Assembly: GCA_016946835.1 (NCBI GenBank)
Contig: JACVTC010000198.1
Coordinates: forward strand, 53,501 to 117,500
Source of the DNA: Neocallimastix lanati (nom. inval.)
Taxonomy: Eukaryota; Neocallimastigomycota; Neocallimastigomycetes; Neocallimastigales; Neocallimastigaceae
Length of the DNA stretch: 64,000 bases
Direction: 5' to 3'
Part shown: piece by piece, positions 23,757-38,982 of the stretch
Position numbering within the stretch: position 1 is the stretch's first letter
Layout: every line of letters starts with the position of its first letter
Translations under genes and position numbers: made by a program
The notes under the pieces: generated by a model
The model's database searches: none
What the model was told of the DNA's origin: nothing
What the model saw: only the letters and a program-made list of their open reading frames with translations

Positions 23757-26462
23757 TTATTCACCATCATTTGATTCATCGCCAGAATCACTTGATTCAT
23801 TACCACTTGAATAATCACTATAATTTGGTATTTCTTGTGATATTGGTTTTTGAACTTTTACAGGTTTTGATACTTTTTTAACATATCTATATAATTTTCT
23901 AAGAGTAACTGGATCAATTGTTTCAATATCAAGTTCTATTTCTTCTTGTCCATCCTTAAGATCTGGTATACCTGATCTAATAATATCAATAACACCATTC
24001 AAATTATCTTCATCTAATTTTCCAATCATTTCACTTAATTCTTTCTTTTGAGCATAGGTTATACTTTGAACTTTTGGTTTCTTTGGTGGCGCTTCAACCT
24101 TTTGCTTTTTAGTCTAATTATTATAAAATAAAGAGTAAATACATATATAAAATAAACATAATAATAATAAAAATTATATATTAATAATTATTTAATTTAA
24201 TTTTTTTTTTTGTTAAAATATAATATTTATTAATTAATTTCAATTATGTTGATATTATTATTAATAAAATTGTATATATTCCATTATTTACCTTTGGTGG
24301 AGGGTTTATATTTGGCGTTGAGATAGCAGAAGATACTACTGAATTATTAGCAGAATTTAATCTAGATTGACTTGGAATTGGTTCACCCTTATAAATCTTA
24401 CCACTTTTCCATTTTACACCACATTTATTACATAATGAACCTTTTCCACTAGGACCACGTCTCCACATTGGAGTTTCAGTACCACCACAATACTCACATA
24501 CTTTACCTGAATGATTAGCTGGTGAACGCTTTGCTGGTGAACCAGTTTCACTTTTTGTCTTAGAACGTTTTCTTGTACCTGTAGTTTGCAAAGCTGAATT
24601 AGTAATTGCAGTTTTACGAATATTATTTTGCTTCTTTCTACCCCTAGTTGGTGTAGGTGTCGGTAATACATTTGATGTAGAACTAATTTTTTTATGTGCA
24701 GTTGCTAAAGCTTTTGCACTGATTGGAGTTTCTTTTTCTGTATTAGAATAATATTCTGAAAATGAAGAAAGGGAACGTCTTGATTTTTTTCTTGCATGAT
24801 GTGACATATGGGATCGTGCTCGCAATAATTCTAATTGCTGTTGAACTTGCTGTAAACAAGCTGTTAATGCTACAATTTGTGATTCAACCAATTCATCCTC
24901 CGAATCTGTAGAAGATTCATCTGAATCTCCTACTTCTTCAACCATTTCTTCCTCACCTTCAACTTCATCCATTTCTCTATACGATCTCTTTTTAGTTCTC
25001 TTTTTTGCTGTAGTTTTAGATGCTACTTTAGATCCTTTTCTTGTAGTTTTTTTAACTTTTTGAATTTTAGACACAGTTTTACTAGCTTTTGTCGGTTTTA
25101 CATCTACATTCATTTCTTCACCATATGGTTCCATTGTCATCTTAGTATCTTCTTCAATTTTTGGTACATAAGCTTTCATTTCATTTTGTTCCATTAAACT
25201 ACGCTTTTGCTGCTGCTTTATTCTTTTCATTAATAACTCATCTTCCGGCTCGAAATGCTGTGGTGGTCGAACTTGGCGTCTTGGTCTTTTTTCTATAGTT
25301 GATAAATCTATATTAAACTTATTTAATAATATTTCTGAAAATTGATCTGGATATTTTTTTAACTGCTCTATGAAAAAGCTTTTTACTTCTTTTCCCATAA
25401 TATGTACAGGATTTGCTGGCGGATTATAGGTCATGCAATTTTTAAAAACTAAATCAACATCATCTACAAATTCAACCAACGATGGGTATTCTCCTTTTTT
25501 GAGCTTCCTTGAAATAGTCTTAAAATCCATTGGATGCTTAATTACATTAAAATAATCGGGTATATTTAGAGCTACAGGATCTACCGGATTCAAGAATGGT
25601 GGTGCATTTGGATGATTTTGTAGTGACTTTATGATTAATGAACAGACACTTGATTCAGATCTTGGCATGTGTCTTTTAATCTCTGAAGTTTTATTTATTG
25701 CAGATGATGGTGGATTACTTTGTGATGTTGTAGATATTTCATTACTATCTTTTGACATTTCAGTTTGATTTGATATTTCATTTTCTACTACTGATTTTTC
25801 AATTCTATTATTATCTATATTATCTATAAGTGCCTCTCTATTATCTGTATTACTGCTGATGTCCGTTTCACTATTGTCCTCCATTTTTAGTGAATTACCA
25901 TTTACAATAGTATTATTATTTTCTTCTTCCATTATATCACTTGTTTTATTATTTATTTCATGTTCTTTATCTGTATCTATATCATTATCATTTTCTTTAA
26001 CTATATCATTATCATTTTCTTTTATAAGTTCACTTTCTATTGATTTATTTTCCTCCATTATTTTCGTATTATCATCTTCTTCTTCTGAAGTTAAACCAAT
26101 TGATTCTTTATCATCCTGCTCTGTATTTATTGTTTCAGTATTATTATTGTTATCAATTTCCATTTTATTTTCTACTTCTGTATCATTTAATTCTGCATCT
26201 TTTGTTTCTTCTTTTTCTACTTTTTCCTCTTTATTATTTTGTAAATTTTCTTTATTTTCGACATTTATATTATTATAATTGTTACCCTCTTCTATTAAAT
26301 ATAATATATATATCATATTTTTTTATTATTATAATATTTTCTAATAATACGATATTATTTTCTTAAAAAAAAAAAATTATTTTTTTTACCATTTATAATT
26401 TTTTCATTTTCTTTTTCCATACTTTTGTCATTTAATACTTCGTTCTTAACTACAGCAACCAT
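23757..26462 (-). CDS. BET-like protein: single bromodomain, GATA zinc finger, NET domain
   Basis: Three exons on the minus strand: 26462-26390, 26291-24292 and 24113-23757; phases agree, giving 809 residues. Residues 1-235 are acidic, Asn- and Glu-rich. One bromodomain lies at about 238-338, with PF, IPDYF, VIKHPMD and the acetyl-lysine Asn in MTYNPP. A basic and acidic region with a Gln-rich coiled coil follows. A GATA finger of form C-x2-C-x18-C-x2-C starts near 621 (CEYCGG...MWRRGP...LCNKCG). The last exon holds a NET domain (about 705-775: [14 protein letters not shown]...DLDIETIDP-type motif, [10 protein letters not shown]). BET proteins bind acetylated histones and recruit transcription factors in the nucleus. 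Fungal Bdf1-type proteins normally have two bromodomains and no GATA finger, so the architecture is unusual. The GATA finger suggests direct DNA targeting (inference). The upstream ATG in exon 1 is preferred because it adds an in-phase exon ending at a good donor. Confidence 0.88.
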
Positions 26463-26974
26463 TTTAATTATACTTTTTTTTTGTTACCTCAAGTATATTA
26501 TATTATATATATATATTATTTATTTTTTTATTCATTTAAATCTTTTATCCTTTAATAATTAAAAATTTAAAAAAAAATAATGATTAATATTAGCTTAACC
26601 CTTTACTTTTTTAATTTCGAATTATATTTTTAGTTACTTACAATACACAATTATTATATTAAATTATAATATTTGATATTACTAAATAATGTTACTGATT
26701 AAATTATTTCTTTTTCTTTTATAGATAAGGAATTACACTAAAGTTGTATAATTTACTTTTAATATTAAAGTTGGATAAATAAAAACTTTAAATGAAAAAT
26801 TGTAAATTGAAACTTTTAAAGACAATGGTATCGTTTAACACAGGTTTTAATAACAAAGACTACTTTCCATTTAATAATGAATAAATATTATGTATGATAT
26901 ATAATTATATATAATAGTAATAAGTAAATAATTAATATTATTTTAAATAAATATCATATTTCATTTTTCATTTT

Positions 26975-27015
<41 letters not shown>

Positions 27016-28440
27016 ATTTAATTAAACTTATAATATTATAATAATAGAAAAAAAAATTTTTTTTTCTAAAAAATTCAGAAAAAAATTTTTTGGTATATAA
27101 TTTTTTTTATTATTTATTATTTATTATTATTAATTATAATGATAGATTATGAAATTATTTATTATTAGAAAATTTTTAGTTCTAAAAAATTTTTTTTATT
27201 AATTTTTTTTTGAATATTTATTGAATAATTTTTATTATTAATAATTAATATTGATTTAATTTACTGTTATTAATTATATATATATAAATAATATATTAAT
27301 AATATATTATATTATTACATTTAAAATAGATTTAATATATTTTGCATTATCCAAAATAAAAAAAAATATCTATAGTAATTTTTTTATAACAATTTTTTTT
27401 TATTTTTTTTTTTAAGAAAAAAATTATTTCCAAAAAATTGAAATTTTCTTAATTTTTGTTTCCTGAATTCCAGCTATTGGTGGATTAACAAATATTATTG
27501 TCCTTCGATTTAAAGTATGATTGGCCAATTTAATAAGCCTCATTTCGATTAAATAATTAAAAATAATTTTTTTGAACTATCAGTTAGATTCCATGTCATG
27601 GAAATGTTAATAGATGAAATAAAAAATAATATATATAAAGTTTGTACAAAAATTAATATTTAATTAATAATTAATAATATATAATAAATATAAAACTATA
27701 ATCTATAGAGACTATTAAATCATAATATATAATCAATGGTTAGTAATAAATTATTAATATATCTTATTTATAATTATTTTGTATACTATAATTAATTATA
27801 ATCAATATTAAAAATAAATTATATATATTATTTATTAGGCAATATATCAAATATTCTATTTAATATTTAATACAAATAATTATATTTATTTATGGTTAAT
27901 TGAATTGGAGAAAAATAGAAAAATTAAATAATAATAAAAAAAATAATAAAATTGAAAAAATATTATATTATATAGCATTTTTATATTGTACATTTTATTA
28001 ACTAAAGAAAAAAGATTATTACTATACATTACTATACATATATTATTAGTAATATTTTAATATATTAGTAATAGAATTTTGATGTATTATTGATTAAAAA
28101 TTAATAATAAATAACAAATTTGAAAATAAATAAATAAATAGTTTAATAAATATTAATGTATATATAAAATAAATAAACAAATAAAAAATAAACCATAATC
28201 AATAAACAAATTAATATATATATATATTAAATAAATAAATAAATAGATGAATAAATTATAAACTAAATAAATTAAAATGATAACTATAAAATTATATTAA
28301 ATAACATTAAAATAAATTTATTCTTTAATTTAATGAATGAAATAGATAATATAATAATTAAAATAAATGAATTATTAAATAAATAAAATAGTAGATTAAT
28401 TATTGTTATATTTTATTTAATCAAATATACAACCTATATT
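26463..28440. other. A/T intergenic region
   Basis: No intact gene is visible. The first few hundred bases are the likely promoter of the minus-strand BET-like gene. Near 27466-27560 a GC-richer patch reads A-I-G-G-L-T-N-I-I-V-L-R-F-K before a stop. This weakly resembles a DUF445-type motif, but it is too short to assign. The rest is A/T microsatellite. Confidence 0.6.
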
Positions 28441-28444
28441 TTTG

Positions 28445-29040
28445 TCAAAAGGCATGACTCCCAGGTAAAATATCAGTTGATAAAAATTATAATATAGATA
28501 GTTAAAATAATTATTTATAGTGACTGTACTAATTATTTAATAAATTAATGGTTATTTATAGTAAAAATTATAATAAATTTATGAATGAAAGCCAATAATG
28601 AAAATTATAATTTTATTAATATTATTAATTTATAATTAATAATAATTAAATAATTAAATAATTAAATAATTAAATAATTAAATAATAAATAATAAATTAT
28701 TAATTATAAATTATAATTTATAAATAATTAATGATTAATTATAAATAATAATAAATAATAAATAAAAAATAATAAATAATAAATAATAATAATAATAATA
28801 ATAATAAATAATAAATAAAAAATAAAAAATAATAAATAATAAATAATAAATAATAAATAATAAATAATAAATAATAAATAAAAAATAATAAATAATAAAT
28901 AATAAATAATAATCAACTATGCGATGACCTTTATTTTTTTTCAAAAGATATGACTTCCAGGTAAACTATCAGTTGATGTTAAAATAATTAATTTATAGTG
29001 ACTGTACTAATTATTTAATAAATTAATAAATTTAATGAAT
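28445..29040. repeat. Duplicated segment of about 490-bp period with a heptanucleotide array
   Basis: Two copies (about 28445-28556 and 28938-29036) share CAAAAGGCATGACTCCCAGG-type sequence, then ATCAGTTGAT, then TATAGTGACTGTACTAATTA. Each is followed by a GAATGAAAGCCAATA-type block, which recurs a third time near 29293. Between the copies lies a long AATAATA array (28740-28912). It is an intergenic tandem duplication of unknown origin. Confidence 0.8.
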
Positions 29041-31289
<2,249 letters not shown>

Positions 31290-32100
31290 ATGTAAGTCGT
31301 TTTTATTGGAGCTGCCGGACATATTGGAACCTATTTAATTCCAATGCTTGTTAATAATGGCTATAAAACTATCGTCATTGTAAGAATAATATCAAAAATC
31401 TTATGAAAATGATCCTTAATGGTATAATGTAATTCGTATTCTTTTATGGAAAAATTAAAATAAATGAATCCTGATATTATTATTGATTAAATAAATTATA
31501 ATATAGTAAAAACTAAAAAAATATTTGAAACTTTTCGTTATACTAAGTTTACCCATTACCTTCATTGTTTTTCTTGTTGGGCTCAATGAATAAATCATTC
31601 CTTTTAATTCTAATGATTTAGGAAAAGTAACTTTAGTTGATTATGGTTATGATAAATTTGATAATGAAATGTATTTAAAGGAACATTATCGTCAATATGG
31701 ATTTCCAGCAACTATTATTATGCCTGGTCAGATTTTAAATTCTTCATCATGTTCATGGTTATGATGCTACTCAAGTTTTTTATAAGACTATCATTCATTG
31801 AAATCAAGCTTTAGGGAAATCTTTTGATGCAGAAGCTGCCACTCATATTACCCTTTATATTTATAATAAACATCTTTATGATTATTTTGGTCAAATTTCT
31901 AAAAATAAATTTATGTTATAATGATGTAAATGTGAAGGAGATCAAAAAACATGTGACTTAACCTAATTGCATATTACTAGAAGAGTTATTTTTTTTTTTC
32001 AATTGAAAAAAACAAAACGTCTTCTCGATTATTATCCAAAATATACTTGTATTGAAACTATTGATTTATCTATTTAGAGTTTCATAAATCTTAGATTAAT
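31290..32100 (+). pseudogene. Decayed NAD-dependent epimerase/dehydratase (extended SDR)
   Basis: From an ATG at 31290 the translation, after a stop at codon 2, gives a Rossmann start VVFIGAAGHIGTYLIP with the nucleotide-binding G-x-x-G-x-x-G. Later segments, in shifting frames, read NPDIIID, FTHYLHC, DYGYDKF, GFPATIIMPGQ, HGYDATQVFYKTIIH, NQALGKSFDAEA, HLYDYFG and RLLDYYPKYT-CIETIDLSI. Their order matches extended-SDR epimerases as I recall them. Multiple in-frame stops and at least three frameshifts show that it is dead. A TGA at 31799-31801 sits where relatives usually have Trp. No introns are recognisable. An intronless metabolic gene in an intron-rich genome suggests a bacterial transfer or a processed copy; this is inference. 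Confidence 0.75.
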
Positions 32101-32353
32101 TATTCTTAAAAAATAAAAAGAATAAATAAATAAATAAATAAATAAATAAAAAGAATAAATTATTGTTGTAAAGTTTATAAATATAAAAAAATATCACTAT
32201 GAAAAAAAATAATAATAATAATAAAAAGTGAAAATAATATTAATATATAAATATAATAGAAGTAAATAATATTATTCAAAATTAAAAAGAGAAAAAAAAG
32301 TAAACAAAAAAAAAGCAAATCATCAAATAAAAAATAATAAATACCAAAATATA

Positions 32354-32398
<45 letters not shown>

Positions 32399-32869
32399 TA
32401 TAAATATAACTATTTATATTTAAAAGAAGTAAATATACAAAAAAAGTTATTAATGAAAATAATAATTATAATAATAATCTAATAATAAAAATAGTAAAAT
32501 AATAATGAAAAATAATAATAAAAAAAGAAATATTTACACTAATAAAAGTGTACTAATATCAAAAGTAAAATTTCAACTTTTATTTAAAACAAATAAATAT
32601 ATATAGTATTGGATTTTATTATATGGAATTTACATATATTTTTTTATTCTATTATATTAATATATATTGTTATAGTTATTTATTTATTTATATATAATTG
32701 TATATAAAATTATGGCTTAATATTATAAATTAGAAACGCCATATTACATAATGTAATACTTCACATTCTTTATTTATATAAAAAAAATCGGAATTTAAAT
32801 TTTTTTTTTTTTTAAACATTAATTTTATATATAGAATATTATAAGAACTATGCTAATGTATATTTTTTG

Positions 32870-32907
<38 letters not shown>

Positions 32908-33348
32908 TTTTTTTTAAATATAAATATCATTTTTTTCTTTTTTTCTTTTTTTTTTTTTTTATCATTTTCTTATCTTATATTTTTATTTTATTATATATTT
33001 TTATTATTATTATATTAAGTTATTGTTTAATAAAAATATTGTTTATTGTATTGATTGGTGTAATAAAAAAAAAAGAAAAAAAAAAAGAAGTTTAAATTCT
33101 TTAATTCACTTTACTTTATATTATTATTATTATAAATTTAAAAATAAAGAAGATAAAATATAGATAAAATAATATAAAAATAAAATGAAAAAAATGAAAA
33201 AAAAAAAAAAAATAATAAAATAAAAAAATAAAAAAATAAAAAAATAAAAAATAAAAAAATAAAAGATTAAAATTATTAAAAATTTAAAGATTTTTATTTT
33301 TATTTTTTTTTTATAAATTAGTAAACAAAATTAAGTTTCAAGATTTTG

Positions 33349-33386
<38 letters not shown>

Positions 33387-34016
33387 TATTACATTTAGTA
33401 ATATGTATATATTTTATTTTATTTTTATATAAAATTATTTTATTTTATATTATTATTATTATTACTATTATTATTTTTCCATTATATTTTATTTTTATAA
33501 TATTTTATTTTTATAATTTTTTTTGTTTTATTTTATTTATATCTTTATTTTATAAAATTTTAAATTTACCTTAAATTTTATTTTATTTTATTTTATTTTA
33601 CTCGAGTTTTAATTTTACTCTTTTTTTTTTTTTTTTTTTTTTTTTATTTATTAATTTTTTTTATTCTAAAAAATATATTTCAAATTTCATAAATAGAAAA
33701 AAAATTTATGAAATACATAGACTAATAAATAATAATAATAATAATAATAATAAGAGAATAAAATAAAAAAATTCATTTAAATAGAATATAAAGTATGTAT
33801 AAATAATTAAAAAGAAGTAACAAATTAATTTTTCATATAAAATACGTTTTAATGATATTTATGTTTTCAGAATATTAATAGAAATTATTTCATTAAAAAT
33901 AAAAAATTATAAATTAATATTATTATATATTTTTTATTGAAATAAATAAAAATAATTTATTAATAATATATATTGTATTATTATTACAAAAAGGAAAATA
34001 TTAAAATAAATTCAAC
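32101..34016. other. A/T intergenic region with long homopolymers
   Basis: No gene is visible. The stretch has long poly(A) (about 32358-32390) and poly(T) (about 33352-33385, 33621-33645), TTTTA and ATT runs. The last 200 bases are presumably the promoter and leader of the PMP3-family gene. Confidence 0.65.
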
Positions 34017-34527
34017 ATGAATATTTCCGCTGTTGATCTTCTTAAAATCATTTTATGTTTCATTTTACCTCCATTAGCTGTTTTTCTTGATAGGTAATAA
34101 AAATAAATATTTACATATATATTTATATAATATAAATTTAATTATTAATTATACACAAACAAATAAACATAAAAAACAAAAAACAGAAAAACGAAAAAAA
34201 AAAATTCATATTAATAAATATTAATTATTAAAAACATTTAAATAGAGGTTGTGATTGTTCCTTCTTCTTGAATATTATCCTTACTATTTTATGTTGGATT
34301 CCCGGTGTTATCCATGCTTGTAAGTTATATAATAAATAAAATATATATATTTATATAATAATTTATTTTTATTAATATATGTAAAATAATATTTGTTTTT
34401 AAAGATAATTGTTAACAAGTATTTTTATAATTTTTATTTTTTTTAAAATATAATTATTTTTATTTTTATTATTATTTTTTTTTTCTTATATCTAACTCCT
34501 TTTTTAGTAATTGTTGTTTGTTCTTAA
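34017..34527 (+). CDS. PMP3: PMP3/UPF0057-family plasma membrane proteolipid
   Basis: Three small exons, 34017-34093, 34246-34319 and 34508-34527, have consistent phases (2, 1) and give 56 residues. The protein has the family layout. A first hydrophobic segment LLKIILCFILPPLAVFLDRG (residues 8-27) carries the signature PPLAVFL-x-R-G-C. A short loop D-C-S-F-F and a second hydrophobic segment LNIILTILCWIPGVIHALIV follow. Pmp3-type proteolipids are small two-helix plasma membrane proteins. In yeast Pmp3 affects membrane potential and salt sensitivity, and plant RCI2 homologues respond to cold and salt. Length (usually 50-60 residues) and the intron-split Arg codon before G-C support the model. 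The gene stands alone, with AT-rich flanks. Confidence is high for the family; the precise physiological role here is inferred. Confidence 0.92.
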
Positions 34528-35661
34528 TTTATTAAACTGTATCAAAACTATCAACCAATTATATAATTTTTATCTTTGAGTAATAATTTTATACAAGAAA
34601 AACAAACAAACAAACATTCATTTTCTAATATTTTCAATTGTAGATAATATATATACATATAAAATATTTATGGGTTATTTTAAAAAAAATTTCATATGTA
34701 TATGTTATAAAATATTATATAATATTTAAAATAGAAAATCAAAATAACCTTGTAATATTATGCCATTTTTTTTTTTTAATGATAATTTTTTAGTAATGAT
34801 AACAATTTATAGAAATTGATGAATTTTATTTAAAAAATTTATTAATTACAATCACATCATTTGTCATAAATAACATTATGTATAAATTTTCTCAAACGTT
34901 TTTATAAATATTTAATAAAATAATAAAAAAAAAAAAAAAATAATAATTGAATCTTCATTTCAACTTCTTTTTTTTTTTTTAATTAAAGTCTGTAAATATT
35001 TATATTTAATAATAAATTTAAAAATACAATTAAAATAAAAATTAGATTAACTAATAAAAGAAATATTCATTTTAAAAGGAGTTATTTAATATTAATTTAT
35101 TTAAATTATTCTTTACTTGTATGTAAAATTATAATAAAACTTTTCCATATGTATATATTTTAAAAATTTACTTTTAATAATTTTTCAGTTAATATAAAAA
35201 AAAAAAATCAGTAAACACATTATAAAATTAATTGGTAAAAGATAGTATAAATACTAAATAATGAGTAATACTAATATTTATAATAAATATATAGTGAATA
35301 ATAATAAAAAATATTATAAGTAATAATAATAAATAAGTAATAATAAATAATAAATAATAAATAAATAATTATATATAAGTAATAATAAACATAAGTAATA
35401 ATAAATAATAAATAATAAATAATTTATAATAAATAATTTATAATAAATAAATAAATAAATAAATAATAATAATAATATTCAAATAATATTATTGCTTTTT
35501 CTAAATTATTAAGAATGATGATATTTATTCATGTAACAATTCTTTTATGAATTATTTTTTTATTTTTTTAATTTACAATTTTTTGACATTTCAATAAAAA
35601 CAAATTCTATATATATAACAATATATAGAAAATATATAATAAAATATATTATGTAATTAAA

Positions 35662-35823
35662 ATGTCAAACTCAATTTTTTTCCTATTATTTCCTTTTTTT
35701 TTAAAAAAAAATGACTTAACTTCTTTTAATGAAAATACAATTGAATATGTACCTATACATATATTTGCAGATGTATATAAATATACATTCAAATTCTTAA
35801 CTACTTATCATGACATTTATTAA
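35662..35823 (+). CDS. Small open frame, 53 codons, unsupported function
   Basis: An uninterrupted frame begins ATG TCA AAC TCA with a hydrophobic Phe/Leu stretch, followed by a more mixed segment (N-E-N-T-I-E-Y-V-P-I-H-I-F-A-D-V-Y). It resembles no family I know. In DNA this AT-rich a frame of this length can arise by chance, although the second half is less repetitive than its surroundings. The rest of 34528-38081 holds no gene that I can see. Confidence 0.18.
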   Translation: MSNSIFFLLFPFFLKKNDLTSFNENTIEYVPIHIFADVYKYTFKFLTTYHDIY

Positions 35824-36774
35824 TTTTTTTTTTTTTTGTATTTATTTTATAATATGCAAAATATTTTTATTCATATTTTTTTTCCAATGGTAAATATATA
35901 TATATATTATTATTATTATTAACATTATTATTATTAAAATTATTATAGCTGTTATTAAAAATTAATTAGTTATTAAATAATATTTTACTTTTTTTTTTTT
36001 AATTCTATATATTTTTAATAAATTTAAGTAAAAAAAAGTGTATATATAGTCTTTTTTTTTTTTTTAATTTTAAAAAACATATATACAAGTTATATATATA
36101 TTAATTCTATATATTTTATATATTAAAGAAAAAAAAATCGAAATTAAAAGATTTTCGAAGTTGAAAATTTGTATGTTTATAATTGAAAATATAGCTAATA
36201 TTTATTTATTTAATTATTATTTATATATCCATTTATATAATTATTATTGATATATATTCTAATTATTTATCTATTAATTTATTAATATTTCCATAGGAAT
36301 TATGAGTATAAAATGGTGATAAATAGGGATTATATTTTTATTACATTTCAATACATTTTAATGTAAAATTAACTGTATTTAGCATTATTCAGAAGTCATG
36401 CCATAAAACTAATATATAAATATATAAGTGATTACTATTTGGAGTATATTCATTTTTTCCATTTTATTGAATATGTATATATATTGTCATTTATATTAAT
36501 TCTATTCTTCGAATTTATAGTTTATTCGTTTTTTTTTGAAATAATCATAATAAATTTTAATTAATTAATTAATTAATAAATATATATATATAAATAACTG
36601 TGAATATTGTAATTTTATAATAAATTAAATTATTATATATAGTCTTAATTATGGAAATACAATAAAACATATATTAATTTATATTGGAAAAGATATTGTT
36701 TAAATATTCTAAATGATAAATGATTCATATTCACCATTCCATAATATATATCAATAATCATTTCCTTATTATTT

Positions 36775-37138
36775 ATTATTATTTTTATTATTATTATTAT
36801 TATTTTTATTTATTTATTATATATTATTTATTATTAATTATTTATTATATATTATTTATTATTTATTATTTATTATTTATTATTTATTATTTATTATTTA
36901 TTATTTATTATTTATTATTTATTATTTATTATTTATTATTTATTATTTATTATTTATTATTTATTATTTATTATTTATTATTTATTATTTATTATTTATT
37001 ATTTATTATTTTTATTATTTATTATTTATTATTTATTATTTATTATTTTTATTATTTATTATTTATTATTTATTATTTATTATTTATTATTTATTATTTA
37101 TTATTTATTATTTATTATTTATTATTTATTATTTATTA
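36775..37138. repeat. TTATTTA heptanucleotide array
   Basis: About 45 near-identical copies of a 7-bp unit (ATTTATT) follow a short ATT stretch, with two places (near 37008 and 37045) where an extra TTT interrupts the phase. The frame it opens (LLFIIY repeats) is an artefact. Flanking A/T DNA (35824-36774 and 37139-38081) shows nothing else, apart from the leader of the metacaspase gene. Confidence 0.92.
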
Positions 37139-38081
37139 ATTTAAGAGTTCAATAATACAAATATTAATATAAAGTTAATATCTAAGTATTAACGAAAAAT
37201 ATAAATATTATTTAATTTTTAATTTTGATTTCATTCATTTTTTTTTTAATTTCTTTTTTTTTTTAATTTCTTTTTCTTTATTTTTTTATTTTAAATATAA
37301 TAAAATAAAATTTAATATTTTATCTTATAGAAGAAAGTAAGGGAAAATAAAAAAAAATAAAAAATAAAAAACTTATATTATAAAAAAATTTTTTTTCATT
37401 ACTATATTTTTTGTATTTTATACTTTAATAAGCCAACTTAATATAAAATTTTTTATATTGTCGAATATTATTTTTATAATAATATAAAAATATAAAAATA
37501 ATTTATATTTATATTTTTATTTTTAAAAATAAATTTTAAAAAATATAAATAAATAAAGAAATAAAGAAAACAAAAATTTAAATCTTTTATTTTTTATATT
37601 TTATTTATACTTAATACAAATAATATTTATTATTATATATATATATAAAATATCTTTATTTTTGAAGAATTTATATATAATTTGTAAATAATATTATAAT
37701 TTTAACCGAATAAATAGCGAGAAAAAAAAGATCAATTTGATATTTGAGCTTTTAATAATAATTTAAAGGCTTATTTTTATCAATAATATTTTTTTTTATA
37801 AAAAAAAAAAAAAAAAGATTAAGAAAAAAAATAATATTTTTTTTCATAATTTAATTATTTATATTTAACAATAAATTAAACAGGTATATTAAATCAAATT
37901 TAATATAATTAAAATATATTATTGTTTTTTATTGATATTATTTACTTGAATAAAATCAAGTTTGGAGAATATATTTTAAAATTATAAATCATATATATAT
38001 TATATAAATCAATTGTAAGTCAGAAAAATTTAATATTAGAAGCTGAATTAAAAAAAAAAAAAAAAGGAAAAAAAAGGAAAA

Positions 38082-38941
38082 ATGTCATATCCAGGAGGAA
38101 AAGGAGGAAGAACTGCCAACGGTTATTACAGTAATAATAAAAATAAGAGTAATAGTGATAGCAATAGTAGTGCTAATTCTAGTAACAATCCACCATTCCC
38201 ACCACAAGGATTTAACCAAGGTGGTTTCAACCCATATGGAATGAACAATCAATATGGACCAGGAGGAGGTGGTTACAACCAAGGACCTGGAGGTTATAAT
38301 CAAGGACCTTCTAATGCTCCATATCCTCCATATGGACCACCTAATGGTGGTTTTGGTGGATATGGACCAGGCCCATATGGACCACCACCACCACCATTTG
38401 GTAGACCACCACCACCTTTCGGTGGACCACCACCACCATATGGCCCAGCCCCTGGTTTCGGATATAGTAGTGGTCCTTATGGACTACAACAAGCTTACTC
38501 CGGTCCAGGTGATCCATATTTAGCTACTCCATATAATGGTAACGGTCCACAAGGTCCTCCACAAAGTCAACCCTACAATATGCCAGCACCAAATAGTGCT
38601 CCAGTATTCTACCAACCGCCAAAAGAATATTTCCAACAAGTAAGTAAAGAAATTTTTTTGTATTTAATAAAATTAAAAAGTTATATTATTTAAATATTAA
38701 AAAGGAAAAAAACGAAAAACAATAAAAAAATAAAAATAGTTATATAAAAAATTATATATTGATAATGAAAATTATGAAATAATAGGGAAATATAAGAACA
38801 TTCTTAATATAACAAAAAACATTTTTTTTCATTATAAAAGTTTTCCATTTATTAATGTAATATTATATTTACTTGATTATAATTATTATTATTAGCACAA
38901 AATTTCTGATTGTAGGGGTAACAAGGTAAATTATCGATTTT

Positions 38942-38982
<41 letters not shown>

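Noticed and set aside
25859-26366. Plus-strand open frames opposite the BET-like gene (139 and 108 codons)
   Set aside because: They are complements of the acidic Asn/Glu-rich coding region and have no independent features.
31290-32100. Reading TGA as Trp (alternative code) to rescue the epimerase
   Set aside because: Other genes use TGG for Trp and end in TAA or TAG, and the epimerase also has TAA stops and frameshifts, so decay is the simpler explanation.
36720-37139. Open frame of 139 codons (LLFIIY repeats)
   Set aside because: It is an artefact of the TTATTTA array.
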